A program made the translations under genes and the position numbers. From contig CM049318.1 in the NCBI GenBank assembly GCA_026874595.1, positions 47,286,456-47,350,455 on the forward strand: a stretch of DNA of 64,000 nt, read 5' to 3'. This DNA comes from Sipunculus nudus. Its lineage: Eukaryota > Annelida > Sipuncula > Golfingiida > Sipunculidae. How positions within the stretch are numbered: position 1 is the first letter of the stretch; every line of letters begins with the position of its first letter. The notes under the pieces are model-generated. The model worked only from the letters and a program-made list of their open reading frames with translations. It was not told where the DNA came from and searched no databases. Below are positions 12,616-22,249 of the stretch, piece by piece.

Positions 12616-15600
12616 TTGTGTTGATTATTACTACTTTTTATATTTTAGTGTATGAAAATATTTTTTGTTATTTATTTCAATAATGAACCATGTGTCCATT
12701 AAGGTTAATCATAGGTACGTCGGGGAGGGTATGCAAACATTTTTCAGTGTGTAATGTAAAGAGGACCTTTAGAGGCAATTGTCGCAAAAAAATGCGATTT
12801 TCTATTCATCGGCAACTGTTCACTTATGTCTTTGCATAATGTAGTCAGGTTGTAGAGGGGTTCAATATTTATATTTCTTCAAATTTAGGATATAAAATTT
12901 CAAACGTTGTGTGTTGACATGTTTATGTCAATGTCGAAAAGTCGCATCTACGTTTATAAATTTAAAAAATTGTCTTTTAAAATGTAATGCTCGGGATTAA
13001 ATAACTGATATGTTGAAGTCTTATGTTAAACTTTTTATTTTACCGTGGTCTCGACAGCATACAGGACTCAGCAGAGCACAGATCGTGAGTTCGAGTACCT
13101 GTATCAGCAGAGGAGCCGTGAGATTGTTCACGGTCGACCCAAACCAGGGCCTGGCGCTCTGCATCTGTACTGCAGCTGTTTATAACTATCCTCAACGAAT
13201 GAATTAAAAAAACAACACACTGAGGATAACTTAAATAAAATATAATTGCTAATTAATGAAAAAAGAAATATGAAAAATGAAAATTAATCACAAAATTGGG
13301 AAAACTAGATGCACCCGTGGAAAATCCACGGATCTATATGATATATAGTTTTGTAATGAGCTGGTAGTGAATTAATGTAGCATATTTTTATCCTGTGCAG
13401 ATCACTTGTGCTAGGATTCTCCAGGAAACCCCCTCCCCTAAAAATGTCAGCAAAGAATGGCAAATTATACTATTGAAGAGATCAAACAAAGAAGTAGACG
13501 TGAGGCATATATATATAGGGTATACGAGATTTGCGTGAGAATTTTTTTTTCTTCCGATAAACAATATGGGCACGGCACCATCATTGCCGGAGTGATGGCG
13601 AGTGTTTTTATACAAGACATCTTCTCTGTGAAAATAATTTGAAGAAAGAATGTATATAGAAAAGTGAAAGTTAATGAAAGGCCAGTTTTATGGATTGAAG
13701 CGCAAAGGACATCACGAAAAACGATGTTTTTAGTTGATCTTGGGTATGATAACAAACACATATATGTTGTTGAAGGCTCTAACACGCGAAAATGCAGATA
13801 AAAGCTGCCAATGTGGAAAGATCACTCCTAGAGTAATAAATGCTTTTCCTGAGCTTTGTTGATTGTCATCAGGTCGATCTATACTGATGATGCTCCCAGA
13901 TAAGCGACAGATTTACATCTTTCGGTGCAAGTTCGTGGCAAAGAAATACCTTTAGCCTTGATTCTTTGCTTTTTCTTATATTAAGTAAAATTAACGCCAA
14001 AAGGTATATTTGGATTTTTCAGAAGATTTGCAGAGGGTTAGCGTAAAACCGTATAAACAATCCATTAAATTTTGGAGGTAATCAGAATCAACATATTATA
14101 TTTTTATATGCAAAGGTGTTGTAACACAACCCCCCCCCCCCCCCCCCCGCATTGAGTCCTTTCACTTGTGCACTGGGGACAGTTGTTTTATTGCAACTGC
14201 ATAAAATATATTAAATAAAGAAAATATATACAAAGGTACAGAGGGGGTTGTAACTCCCCATAGTTATTAACCCCCCCCCCCCCCCACCGCACCCACTATC
14301 AAGTCCTTCCACCTGTGAACTGGCCACTTTAACAGGCGTATTGTCAAATCTTAGGACGTACAGTGGCTAAAAAAGTGTAGCCTTTAACGATACCTTAACA
14401 GGCGTATTGTCAAGTCTTAAGACAAAGAGGGGCTGAAAATGGTGTATCCTTAAACGATATTTAAACAGGCGTATTCTCAGGTCTTAAGACAAAGAGGGGC
14501 TGAAAAAGGTGTATACCTTTGACGATAGCTTAACAGGCGTAATGTCAGGTCTTAAGGCAAACAGTGGCTGAAAAAGGTGTAGCCTTTGACGATGCCTTAA
14601 TAGGCGTCTTTTCGAGTCCAACGATAGATAAATCCAAACGCATATTGTCAAGTCTAAATGCAAAACGTGGTCGGTTAATAATGGCTGAAAACCATATATT
14701 GTCGAGTCATAACGCAGACTATTCATTAATGATTTATAAGACTTACTTCTACTTCATCAGTCTGCAATTTTTAAGGCTCATTTTTTAAATTCCATTAATA
14801 AAAGTCTTGCGAATTTCATTTATTGTTTAATCTTAAGTGGTATATATATATAATTGTCCTCTGAATATAAAGTCTAGAACCTCACGTGACGCTCTATTAT
14901 TAACCTTACATCATGTTCCGAGCAACGGCGTTTCTCTTATTTTCTTAATAATCCCATGATTAGCTATATCCTTGTCTCCGGTGAGAAAGACTACTTCGTA
15001 ATTTCGGAACTATTTGCCTTGGATGTGATTGAAACGATGTATGTAGCCACGCAAGTCTTTCGTTACTAAGCTTTTTTTATTATTTCATATTAAGAATAAA
15101 TAAAAATTTAAAATCTAAAATATTAAAAAGAAATTGAGCGGATATAAAATGTCATTCTACAGTAGTTGAGGCATGGAATGACACCAGCAGTTTATCACGG
15201 AGGGGGAAATGTAAACGCCCGGAACCGGTGTACACAATACATTGATCACATCCTTTAGCATGCATGCTAGGCCTTTTAAAAGGAAAGGTCACCTTGCCCA
15301 ATTCTCCATTTGATTTCCTACGCTGCCGTAGGTGTTTCCTTTTCATCTTATACAATGAATACATTTTTTTAATCTTTCATATAAAACTACAGGTTCACCG
15401 TGGCCTGTCAGGTTAGAGAGAAATATATTGTCTTTGAAAACTTTATCTGAAATGCCTAAGTCATGTTTAGAAGATATCTGCTTCACAAAAACATCCATTC
15501 TCAAACCACTATCAAGATTTTGGTGACAGCACTGAATAACCAATACACATCAGAGGCTGAGAACCAGGGTAAACGACAAATTCTTGATAAAGGAGGACAT

Positions 15601-17765
15601 GGCGTGTTTGATCTCAGATATATAGATGAGATATTAAAGGCGTCTAGTTCTTTACAAGTATTTTTTAAAGTAGAAATACCAGAGTGGCACGTCTGATGTT
15701 GAACTAAGCCACCCACCTAAAAACGTTTTTAAATCGGTGGAGTTCTGAAATACCCCCTGTTAGGGCTTGGCCATGCAGTTCTAAGGAACAAATTATTGTT
15801 GTGAACCTTGATTGAATGAACAGACGCCTAGATAATCCAAGGCACACAGGTTTATTTCAGATCGAGTATATGATCATGAGCTTCATAAAATACCTATTTT
15901 GAATTCCTACACAGTATTTCAGGGACACCTAAATATCCCCACCAGTGTAATAAATGGTTTGTTTGTTTGGTGGAAAGATTTTGGTAAAATTCAAGGGTTA
16001 GAGAAGAACCCAATGTTGTTTAGGTAATTTATGTTAATCTTTTATGTTTTTACTTTTACTATTGTGAGATTGGGCTATTTGTCTCTTCCGCCACACAGCC
16101 CTGGTCATCCACTCTTGTTGAGCCGCCTTTGTTCTGCTACCTTTGATACAATGAAACACACGTTTGGCCAGGAGCCGGGCGGAGGTATATCGATATAATT
16201 TATGCAGTCTCTGACTACAGTTCTGTTACCGGAATTTTTGTTCTTTAAATTAAGTATAGATTTGTAAGAAAGACTCTGCACACACTATTGTTAAGTGTAG
16301 ATGACTCTGCATGGTATAGATTTTATGACATCAGATAATGTTCACATTTAATCTATTTCAAGCTGAAATGGTTAACAGTTTCCCTCATTGATATTTGTTA
16401 ACGTGTTAACATATGTATATACTCCACAGGACTGGTACGATGAGAGACTGGTGTGGCATCCAAGAAACTACGGCGGCATCACCGACATTGTGGTCAAGTC
16501 GGAGCGCCTCTGGCAGCCTGAGCTAGCCATCATTAACGGGTGAGTTATTGTAAGGTAATCATTTCGCTGGCTCTCGGTACGTTTATTATAGTCACCAGCA
16601 TATGGCTGGCGACTCCTTATAGAATATGCCCCCTGTCAGTCACATGTTCGAATATAAGGTAAACCTGTTCTTATTAACGAAGATCCGTGGAAACTCACAC
16701 TCTCAGCTCACAGCGTTTTTTCTTGTTACATAATTTCGATATGTCATATAGATCCATCATATATCTCCTAACTTGAACATCCTGTTATAAAGCTGTGTTT
16801 CCATGTATCCGCAAATATCGTATCCGCAAAAGACGAACGTACGCTCCATAGTGCGCACTCCGCAAAAAACTGTTTCCATAAGTACGTACGTTTTGTTTGC
16901 GAATACCCCTCGCATGCCTTTTGTGAAACAGCCATTCTCCACACGTGCACGTGCATGGATTTTATTTTAAATGCATCCAGTGACCTGGCACCGGGGCACT
17001 CTTGGGAAATGTAGGCATTTTTGCCATCGCAAAACGGATGAATCGCTCAGCGATCCGTTTCGATGCGGTCCGTTTTTGCGGATACGCATGCGGAGCACGT
17101 TAAACCGTACACATGGAAACGGTTCATCTAAAGCTGTGTTTCCATTCATCCGTAAATCTCGTACGTCTCGTACGCAAAAAATCGGATCCCTCTTTTTAAG
17201 ATAAACTATTTCCATGTATACGTTTTAACGTGCTCCGCAAACGTATCCGCAAAAACGGACAGCATCGAAACGGATTGGTGAGCGATACATCCGTTTTACG
17301 GATGGCAAAAATGCCTACATTTCCCAACAGTGCCCCGGCGCCAGGTGTGATGAGACATATTGACCTTCTTCCTGCCTGTCGTCCTTGCAGTTTCAAAAGA
17401 GGCACGTGAAAGGGTATCTGCAAGACAAACGTACGTACTTATGGAAACAATTTTTGCGGAGTGCACTATGGAACGTACGTACGTCTTTTGCGGATACGTT
17501 TTTAACGGATACATGGAAACGCAGCTTTAAAAAGACTGATGTGATTTTTTTTTGCGTACGAGACGTACGAGATTTACGGATACATGGAAACACAGCTTAA
17601 GCTTATGTTCATAAATACGGGCAAAGTGAGGTTTTGGTTTGTCACATTTTATTACCCCACTACTGACCCAGGAAAACTTAAGATTATTAGTCTGACATAT
17701 TTTAAGTTCTGTCGACATACGAATAAGGGTTTGAGGAAAGAGCCCATTAAAAAGGTAATTATATA

Positions 17766-17813
<48 letters not shown>

Positions 17814-19504
17814 TATCATGACAGGTGGATTGACTTCATTGTCTGATTTCCGTTATATCTTGTACACAACAAAAACAAGCGATGTAATCAGGTCGGACAT
17901 CTTATGTCAATATGTCAATAAACTATTCATAGTTGTCGTAATTCGTCCGTTTCTCAGATAAAATTTTGGAAGCTCTGACCAACGTTCATCACTGAAGACT
18001 CGAACTAAAGGAAAATAACTTGCCGCTAGTGAAACAAAACTATATTTTTTCTTCTTTTTTTTTTGTTTTATTTAAAGGGCAGACGAAATGATACCAGAAT
18101 TTGAGAAAATTCGTGCACGGGTGATGTACAACGGAAGCGTACACTGGGAGCCTGGCGGGGTTTTCAGCACTACGTGTGACATAGACATTGCGTTCTTTCC
18201 TTTTGACCGACAGGCCTGTCCCATTCACATCGGCGCCTGGTCCTATACAAGTGCCCGGATGAACCTGACCAACGTGACGTCGTCAATGGAGATGCAGCAG
18301 TTCACCGTCAACGGGGAATGGGAAGTGACGTCAACAAATGCTGAGTGGCAGGAGATCATACTTCAGTGTTGCAGAGATATAAGTTACTCCAAGGTTGTGT
18401 TCACTGTTTACATGAAACGACGTTCGGCCTTTTATATTGTTAATATAATTTTGCCTTGTTGTCTATTATCTGTGCTGATATTGGTGGTATTCTGTGTTCC
18501 GCCGGACGCTGGCGAGAAACTTTCTGCAGGAATTTCTGTTCTTCTGGCATTCACTGTATTTCTACTTATGCTAGCGGACGCTGTTCCCAGAACATCCCTT
18601 GACACGCCAATATTAGGTAGGTAGTATCACTTTTATTTGATCTGATGACGCTTTATTTATTTTAATATATAATACAAAAATTAAATTTCAGGAGAAATAC
18701 TGAACGCTTCATTAATTTTTGCATTGTGCGTAAAGCTACGTTTCCATAAGAAGGTGAACGCAAATATGAGTCGCGAGCAGTTCGCGGGGTGTGTTTCCAT
18801 GTAAGCGACGGGGCACGCGATTTCTAGTCTTTTCTGCACAATTACAATACAGAAATTTAGATTTGATTTGGTGAATTTTAGGTATGTCGAGTCTAGATAT
18901 ATCTGAAAATAAGGTATATGTCGCTCGACGTATTAAAAATTACTTTCCCTCTACGTCTTGCATTTCCATTGTCACACATTGCTAATAATTTTAACGTCAG
19001 TTGTGATAGAGAGAGGTGGCATCGCATAAACAATTTTGATGCCTTTCATATAAATGTTCTACCAGTCTACACATCACCATCATTGAACATCGTCTGTGTC
19101 TTGAGCATGCTGGCTTTGCTTCATGCACGTGCTGTAAACAGATGTCAAGGATGCCCTCCGCCTCCCTTCATGACGTAAATTTAAGGAATTCCCACGCGAA
19201 TGCCGCGCTACACGGCGCGATTCAGAAAATCTCGTTCGCTCTCGCTCTCGCGCTCGCTGATGCGCATATGGAAACGCTCTAATATATTTATCATAGAAGT
19301 TATTTAATGGAGCTCGCGTTCGCTCTCGTGTTCGCGCTCATGGAAATGCAGCTTGTTCTTACAAAAAGCCAGTTGTCACAGCTAGCCTGTCATGTGCATA
19401 ATGACATGAAGTGATAATGGACACCTTTGCCAGTGGCGTCAATTTATGTAAGAAGGGGGGGGGGGATCAAACTTTTCGTTACATTCACATATTATATGTA
19501 TATA

Positions 19505-19545
<41 letters not shown>

Positions 19546-21900
19546 ACCTGATATTGTCTGTGTGATACTTTTCAAATATATAAGGTAGTATATTAAACCT
19601 AAGTATAAGGGTTTAAAGAATAAAGTATTATGTTTCAAGTATAGGTTTTTTCTAAACCTGATTTAGATATATAAGATTTAATAGGAAACTAAGAAATGGA
19701 AAGTCTAAAAAATTAAGTATATAATTCTTATTGTTAATAGATTTTTTTTCCAATATATAAACTTTATTCTCTTGGGGGGATGATTACATTGACCATTCCC
19801 CTTGCTAAAATCATGGGTTGGGGGGGGGGGGAGGGGGATATATACCCTCCATACCCCCTGTATTGACGCTGCCATGGCAAGAGCTGACCTTTCCGAACAC
19901 TATTATATAATTAATCCAGAAGTGACCGACAAGTTACCCTTGAGATTACACTATGGTATACCTTTTTTCTGATTTGTAGTATATTTTGCTCAGAGCACAC
20001 GTGTATATCTATTTATTCAGTCACTTCACACTGAAGACAGGCATTTTGCCGAACTTGAAAACACGACCTTTGAACTCTGGATAGTATGAATACTTTAGTT
20101 TTCTCCAAACATCTCTGAAAACTTTACTTCCCTTTCTTCATTTTTGTTTCGTTATTTGCGAATGCTATTTTATTTTAAACGGGCAACACAAAAAAATGCT
20201 TGGTTTGTCTTAAAATATGAGTGGGGCTGACCCTCATCTCGGTCGTGTTTTCGAATTTCTAGATCCGCCCCTGAAACGTTTTAATGCAAAACGTAACCAA
20301 TTTGACCCGATAACCTGTCAAAATGTCACAATGCTGCCTTGACTTTCTAGTATTATGTGGCAATATACATGTCGGCCGGGCAAAAATCAGCCCCAGCTTA
20401 GCTCTATATGTCAAACGAAAGACAACCGCAACAACATAAAAGACAACTAAAAAATGTGATCATTCTCACAGCAAATGAACTTTTAGTTTTGTATACGCCC
20501 ACGTGGGAATGATATATTAGTTAAATGCTACTTTAACTCTTGAAATAAACTATTAATTCAACGTTTTTTTTTTAAGAGACGGTAGATAAAACAGTTATAT
20601 TGTACATTTTCTGAAAAAAAATCTGGTATGAAACTAAGACGCTACTTAGTTTCTGTTTCTCTGTTTATGTGTTCTCTGTGTATGACATTTATTTGTTTAT
20701 AACGTTAATGTGTTCTCTGTGTATGACATTTATTTGTTTGTAACGTTTATGTGTTCTCTGTGTATGACATTTATTTGTTTATTACGTTTATGTGTTCTCT
20801 GTGTATGACATTTATTTGTTAATTACGTTTATGTGTTCTCTGTGTATGACATTTATTTGTTTATTACGTTTATGTGTTCTCTGTGTTTGTTTATAACGTT
20901 TATTTGTTTTCTGTGTATGACTTTTGTTTGTTTATTACGTTTATGTGTTCCCTGTGTATGGCATTTATCTGTTTGTAACGTTTATGTGTTCTCTGTGTAT
21001 GACATTTCTTTGTTTATAACGTTTATGTGTTCTCTGTGTATGACATTTCTTTGTTTATTAAGTTTATGTGTTCTCTGTGTATGACATTTCTTTGTTTATA
21101 ACGTTTATGTGTTCTCTGTGTATGACATTTCTTCGTTTAAAACGTTTATGTTTTCCCGGTGTATGACATTTCTTCGTTTATAACGTTTAGGTGTTCTCTG
21201 TGTATGACATTTTATTGTTTATAACGTTTAGGTGTTCTCTGTGTATAACATTTTTGAGGAATATGTTTCAGTGTTCTCTGTGATATGACATTCTTTGGGT
21301 TATATGTTTCAGTGTTCTTTGTGTATGACATTTTTTGGGTTTTATGTTTCAGTGATGTACCTGAGCGTGACTATGATATCAGGAACAGTGTCTGTCTGCC
21401 TGACGGTCATAGTTCTTAATATCCACCATAGAGGGAGTCACCGTCCAGTACCGCGATGTATTCACGCCATCTTTTTTCAATGTCTTGGACGTTGTCTTGG
21501 AATAACGCATACAAACACGAAGCTGCGCCGCCTTGGGAGTACCAAACGGCAGAGAAACAGCGACTACATGCTGAACGATCCCGAGCAAACCGGGTCCATC
21601 GAAATACAAAGTATTATCCCTGGTGACAGTAACAATCATGTCCACAACACCTTCACTCTCAAAGAAAGGATGCCCATCGGTTACGGACGCAGGGAGCGGC
21701 ATCATTCCGTTACCGAGCGCTGTACCCGGGAGACAATGCTGGAACAACAAATGGAGGAAAACGGTAAAGACTGGAGACTGCTCGCCCGCATCATGGACAG
21801 AGTATTCTTCATCCTCGTCACCATGACAATGGTTTTATCAGCTGTGTTGATTTTATCAAGTCCGTATTATACAGACCCAGGCCAAAAGAAAACTAAATGA
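6124..21900 (+). CDS. Gene A: nicotinic acetylcholine receptor-like subunit, 5'-incomplete
   Basis: Cys-loop ligand-gated cation channel subunit; the protein would sit in the plasma membrane as part of a pentamer. Four exons join in frame: 6124-6168, 16430-16539, 18078-18616, 21353-21900 (1242 nt, 413 residues plus TGA). In order they encode extracellular beta strands, a 13-residue Cys-loop (C-DIDIAFFPFDRQA-C), vicinal cysteines in loop C, M1, M2 beginning GEKLSAG, M3, a cytoplasmic loop of about 110 residues with an amphipathic helix, and M4. Glu before M2 and Leu at 9' indicate a cation channel. Potential N-glycosylation sites are NLT and NVT. Signal peptide and N-terminal helix exons are missing and presumably lie upstream of the window or are too divergent to see. 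Relative to alpha7, loop-A Tyr is Ile, loop-D Trp is Met and the first loop-C Tyr is Leu, so acetylcholine binding is doubtful. The gene converges on gene B. Confidence 0.93.
6545..7275. repeat. 37-bp minisatellite in gene A intron
   Basis: About 20 copies of a 37-bp unit with core GTCAGTATGTCATAGTTCTA followed by CCAGTATTGTAACCA. It begins about 380 bp after the 45-bp exon. Confidence 0.93.
7381..8262. repeat. 38-bp minisatellite in gene A intron
   Basis: About 23 copies of a 38-bp unit: AACAGACGACGGACGACTGC then CGCACCATGGATATATCC. It is more GC-rich than its surroundings. Open frames of 60-105 codons on both strands follow from three units spanning 114 bp, a multiple of 3, with few stops. 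They have no protein-family features. Confidence 0.93.
8993..9040. repeat. (AT)n microsatellite
   Basis: About 48 bp of uninterrupted AT. Confidence 0.97.
9656..9718. repeat. (TA)n microsatellite
   Basis: About 62 bp of uninterrupted TA. Confidence 0.97.
12567..12617. repeat. Palindromic (CA)n(TA)n(TG)n microsatellite
   Basis: ACACACACA, then TA repeats with one TTTA interruption, then TGTGTGTGTG. The compound repeat is self-complementary and could form a hairpin. Confidence 0.9.
14119..14340. repeat. Duplicated segment with two poly-C tracts
   Basis: Two related copies, about 14119-14180 and 14249-14325, each with GTAAC/TTAAC, a run of 15-19 C, then (A/T)(A/G)AGTCCTT(T/C)CAC(T/C)TGTG. The opposite strand carries G runs able to form quadruplexes. 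Confidence 0.75.
14329..14720. repeat. ~67-bp degenerate tandem repeat
   Basis: About six diverged copies with TTAACAGGCGTATTGTCAAG, then a CTTAAGACAAAGAGGGGCTG-like segment and a TTTAACGAT segment. Later copies decay. Confidence 0.8.
14730..16429. other. Gene A intron, unassigned
   Basis: No exon seen. Overlapping open frames of 60-77 codons on both strands lie at 15150-15720 in slightly GC-richer DNA. They share no recognisable motif and could be a decayed element. Confidence 0.4.
16430..16539 (+). CDS. Gene A exon (110 bp, 'exon 4')
   Basis: Acceptor ATACTCCACAG and donor GTGAGT bracket exactly 110 bp, in at phase 0 and out at phase 2. It encodes DWYDERLVWHPRNYGG and then LWQPELAIING. 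These match the W-x-D-x-L-x-W and I-W-x-P-D/E-L strands of nicotinic receptors. The loop-A Tyr position is Ile. Confidence 0.95.
16789..17598. mobile_element. Fold-back MITE-like element, structure A-b-A'-b'
   Basis: Segment A (16789-17129) is the near-complete reverse complement of A' (17200-17527). The ~70-bp segment b between them (17130-17204) is the reverse complement of b' (17526-17598). All four ends carry AAGCTGYGTTTCCAT or its complement. TAA precedes A and b and follows b', which resembles a 3-bp TWA target duplication. No transposase frame is present. Inferred: a non-autonomous DNA transposon family with nested or tandem insertion; superfamily not certain. Confidence 0.8.
17761..17810. 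repeat. (AT)n microsatellite
   Basis: About 45 bp of AT just after a TATATAATTA stretch, in the intron before the 539-bp exon. Confidence 0.95.
18078..18616 (+). CDS. Gene A exon (539 bp: Cys-loop, loop C, M1, M2)
   Basis: The acceptor follows a long T-rich tract ending TTTAAAG; the donor is AG|GTAGGT. It enters at phase 2 and leaves at phase 1. It encodes ADEMIPEFEKIR, EPGGVF, the Cys-loop, GAWSYTS (loop-B Trp kept), LQCCRDISYSK (vicinal cysteines), M1 and the whole M2, ending PRTSLDTPIL. In gene B the same content is split into 228-bp and 311-bp exons, which sum to exactly 539. Confidence 0.95.
18732..19354. mobile_element. Second AGCT-GTTTCCAT inverted-repeat element
   Basis: Left end AAAGCTACGTTTCCATAAG and right end CATGGAAATGCAGCTT are inverted repeats. 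Both arms continue into CG-rich GAGTCGCGAG / CTCGCGTTCGC-type sequence. The termini resemble the fold-back element at 16789-17598, so I place it in the same loose family. No transposase frame. Confidence 0.6.
19430..19882. mobile_element. G-run terminal-inverted-repeat element, copy 1
   Basis: It starts AGTGGCGTCAATTTATG followed by G11 and ends with a G-rich block (19819-19838) and CCCCCTGTATTGACGCTGCC. The ends are imperfect inverted repeats. An AT microsatellite (about 19508-19544) and AT-rich core lie between. A related copy is at 33372-33720. No coding capacity. Confidence 0.6.
19883..20660. other. Gene A last intron, unassigned
   Basis: No exon or recognised repeat. Confidence 0.5.
20665..21352. 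repeat. 41-bp minisatellite running into the last 3' splice site of gene A
   Basis: About 17 copies of a 41-bp unit: GTGTTCTCTGTGTATGACAT then TTATTTGTTTATAACGTTTAT. The last units drift to ATATGTTTCAGTGTTCT, so the array ends in the real acceptor TTTATGTTTCAG at 21352. Near-identical AGs stand at 21271 and 21312. Confidence 0.93.
21353..21900 (+). CDS. Gene A last exon (M3, cytoplasmic loop, M4)
   Basis: Phase-1 entry makes codon Val, giving PIL-V-MYLSVTM, the same length as PLIAQYFASTM in alpha7. M3 runs to VIVLNIHH. The cytoplasmic loop is about 110 residues, basic then acidic, with an amphipathic stretch at KDWRLLARIMDR. M4 is VFFILVTMTMVLSAVLIL. Stop TGA at 21898-21900. Only the acceptor at 21352 gives a functional frame: 21312 shifts the frame, and 21271 meets a TGA within five codons. 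Confidence 0.95.
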
Positions 21901-21998
21901 TTTTAAATGATATTAAATGAGTTCTCTAGTGCAATATCTCACCTCAACAGGATGTTTTTTCGTGCTCATTGACTTCATGTGTTGGTGCCGCCTGTAAG

Positions 21999-22130
21999 GG
22001 TACGTCACTGACGCCGTGTACCTAACAAACGCCGCGTACGTCACCGACTCCGCGTACGTCACCGACGCCGTGTACGTCGCCCACGCCGTGTACGTCACTG
22101 ACCCTGTGTACGTCACCTACGCCGTGAAGC
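21999..22130. repeat. 18-bp tandem repeat in gene A 3' flank
   Basis: About seven copies of GTACGTCAC(C/T)GACGCC(G/C)T, 100 bp past the gene A stop and probably in its 3' UTR if the AATAAA at 22244 is used. Each unit has one or two CGTCA/TGACG half-sites like a cAMP-response element. A regulatory role is only a guess. Confidence 0.85.
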
Positions 22131-22243
22131 CTGTTGTGTTTCATGCACTATGCGCTCGGTCATCTGAGATGTATATTGGACTTGTTTATGAAATTTTTGA
22201 CCGAGCGATCTAGTAGAAAAAAGGTTTAAAGCGAGTCTTTGAA

Positions 22244-22249
22244 AATAAA
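22244..22249 (+). terminator. Candidate polyadenylation signal of gene A
   Basis: AATAAA within GAAAATAAAACC, about 345 bp after the gene A stop. It is the first good hexamer downstream. No downstream GU-rich test was possible. Confidence 0.4.

Larger units (their letters stand above)
8263..14118. other. Large intron of gene A, mostly unassigned
   Basis: Part of the 10.26-kb intron between the 45-bp and 110-bp exons. It contains AT microsatellites (separate entries), a GC-richer stretch at about 10200-10330 and another at 11930-12130. The longest frame is 10657-11031 (+, 124 codons) with no recognisable domain. I see no receptor exon in it. Confidence 0.5.

Noticed and set aside
17584..17961. 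125-codon + frame before the 539-bp exon
   Set aside because: It crosses the AT microsatellite and has no receptor similarity; gene A's exon 4-5 junction already matches the family.
21272..21352. Alternative longer last exon of gene A using the upstream AG at 21271
   Set aside because: It meets an in-frame TGA after a few codons; the 21312 AG shifts the frame.
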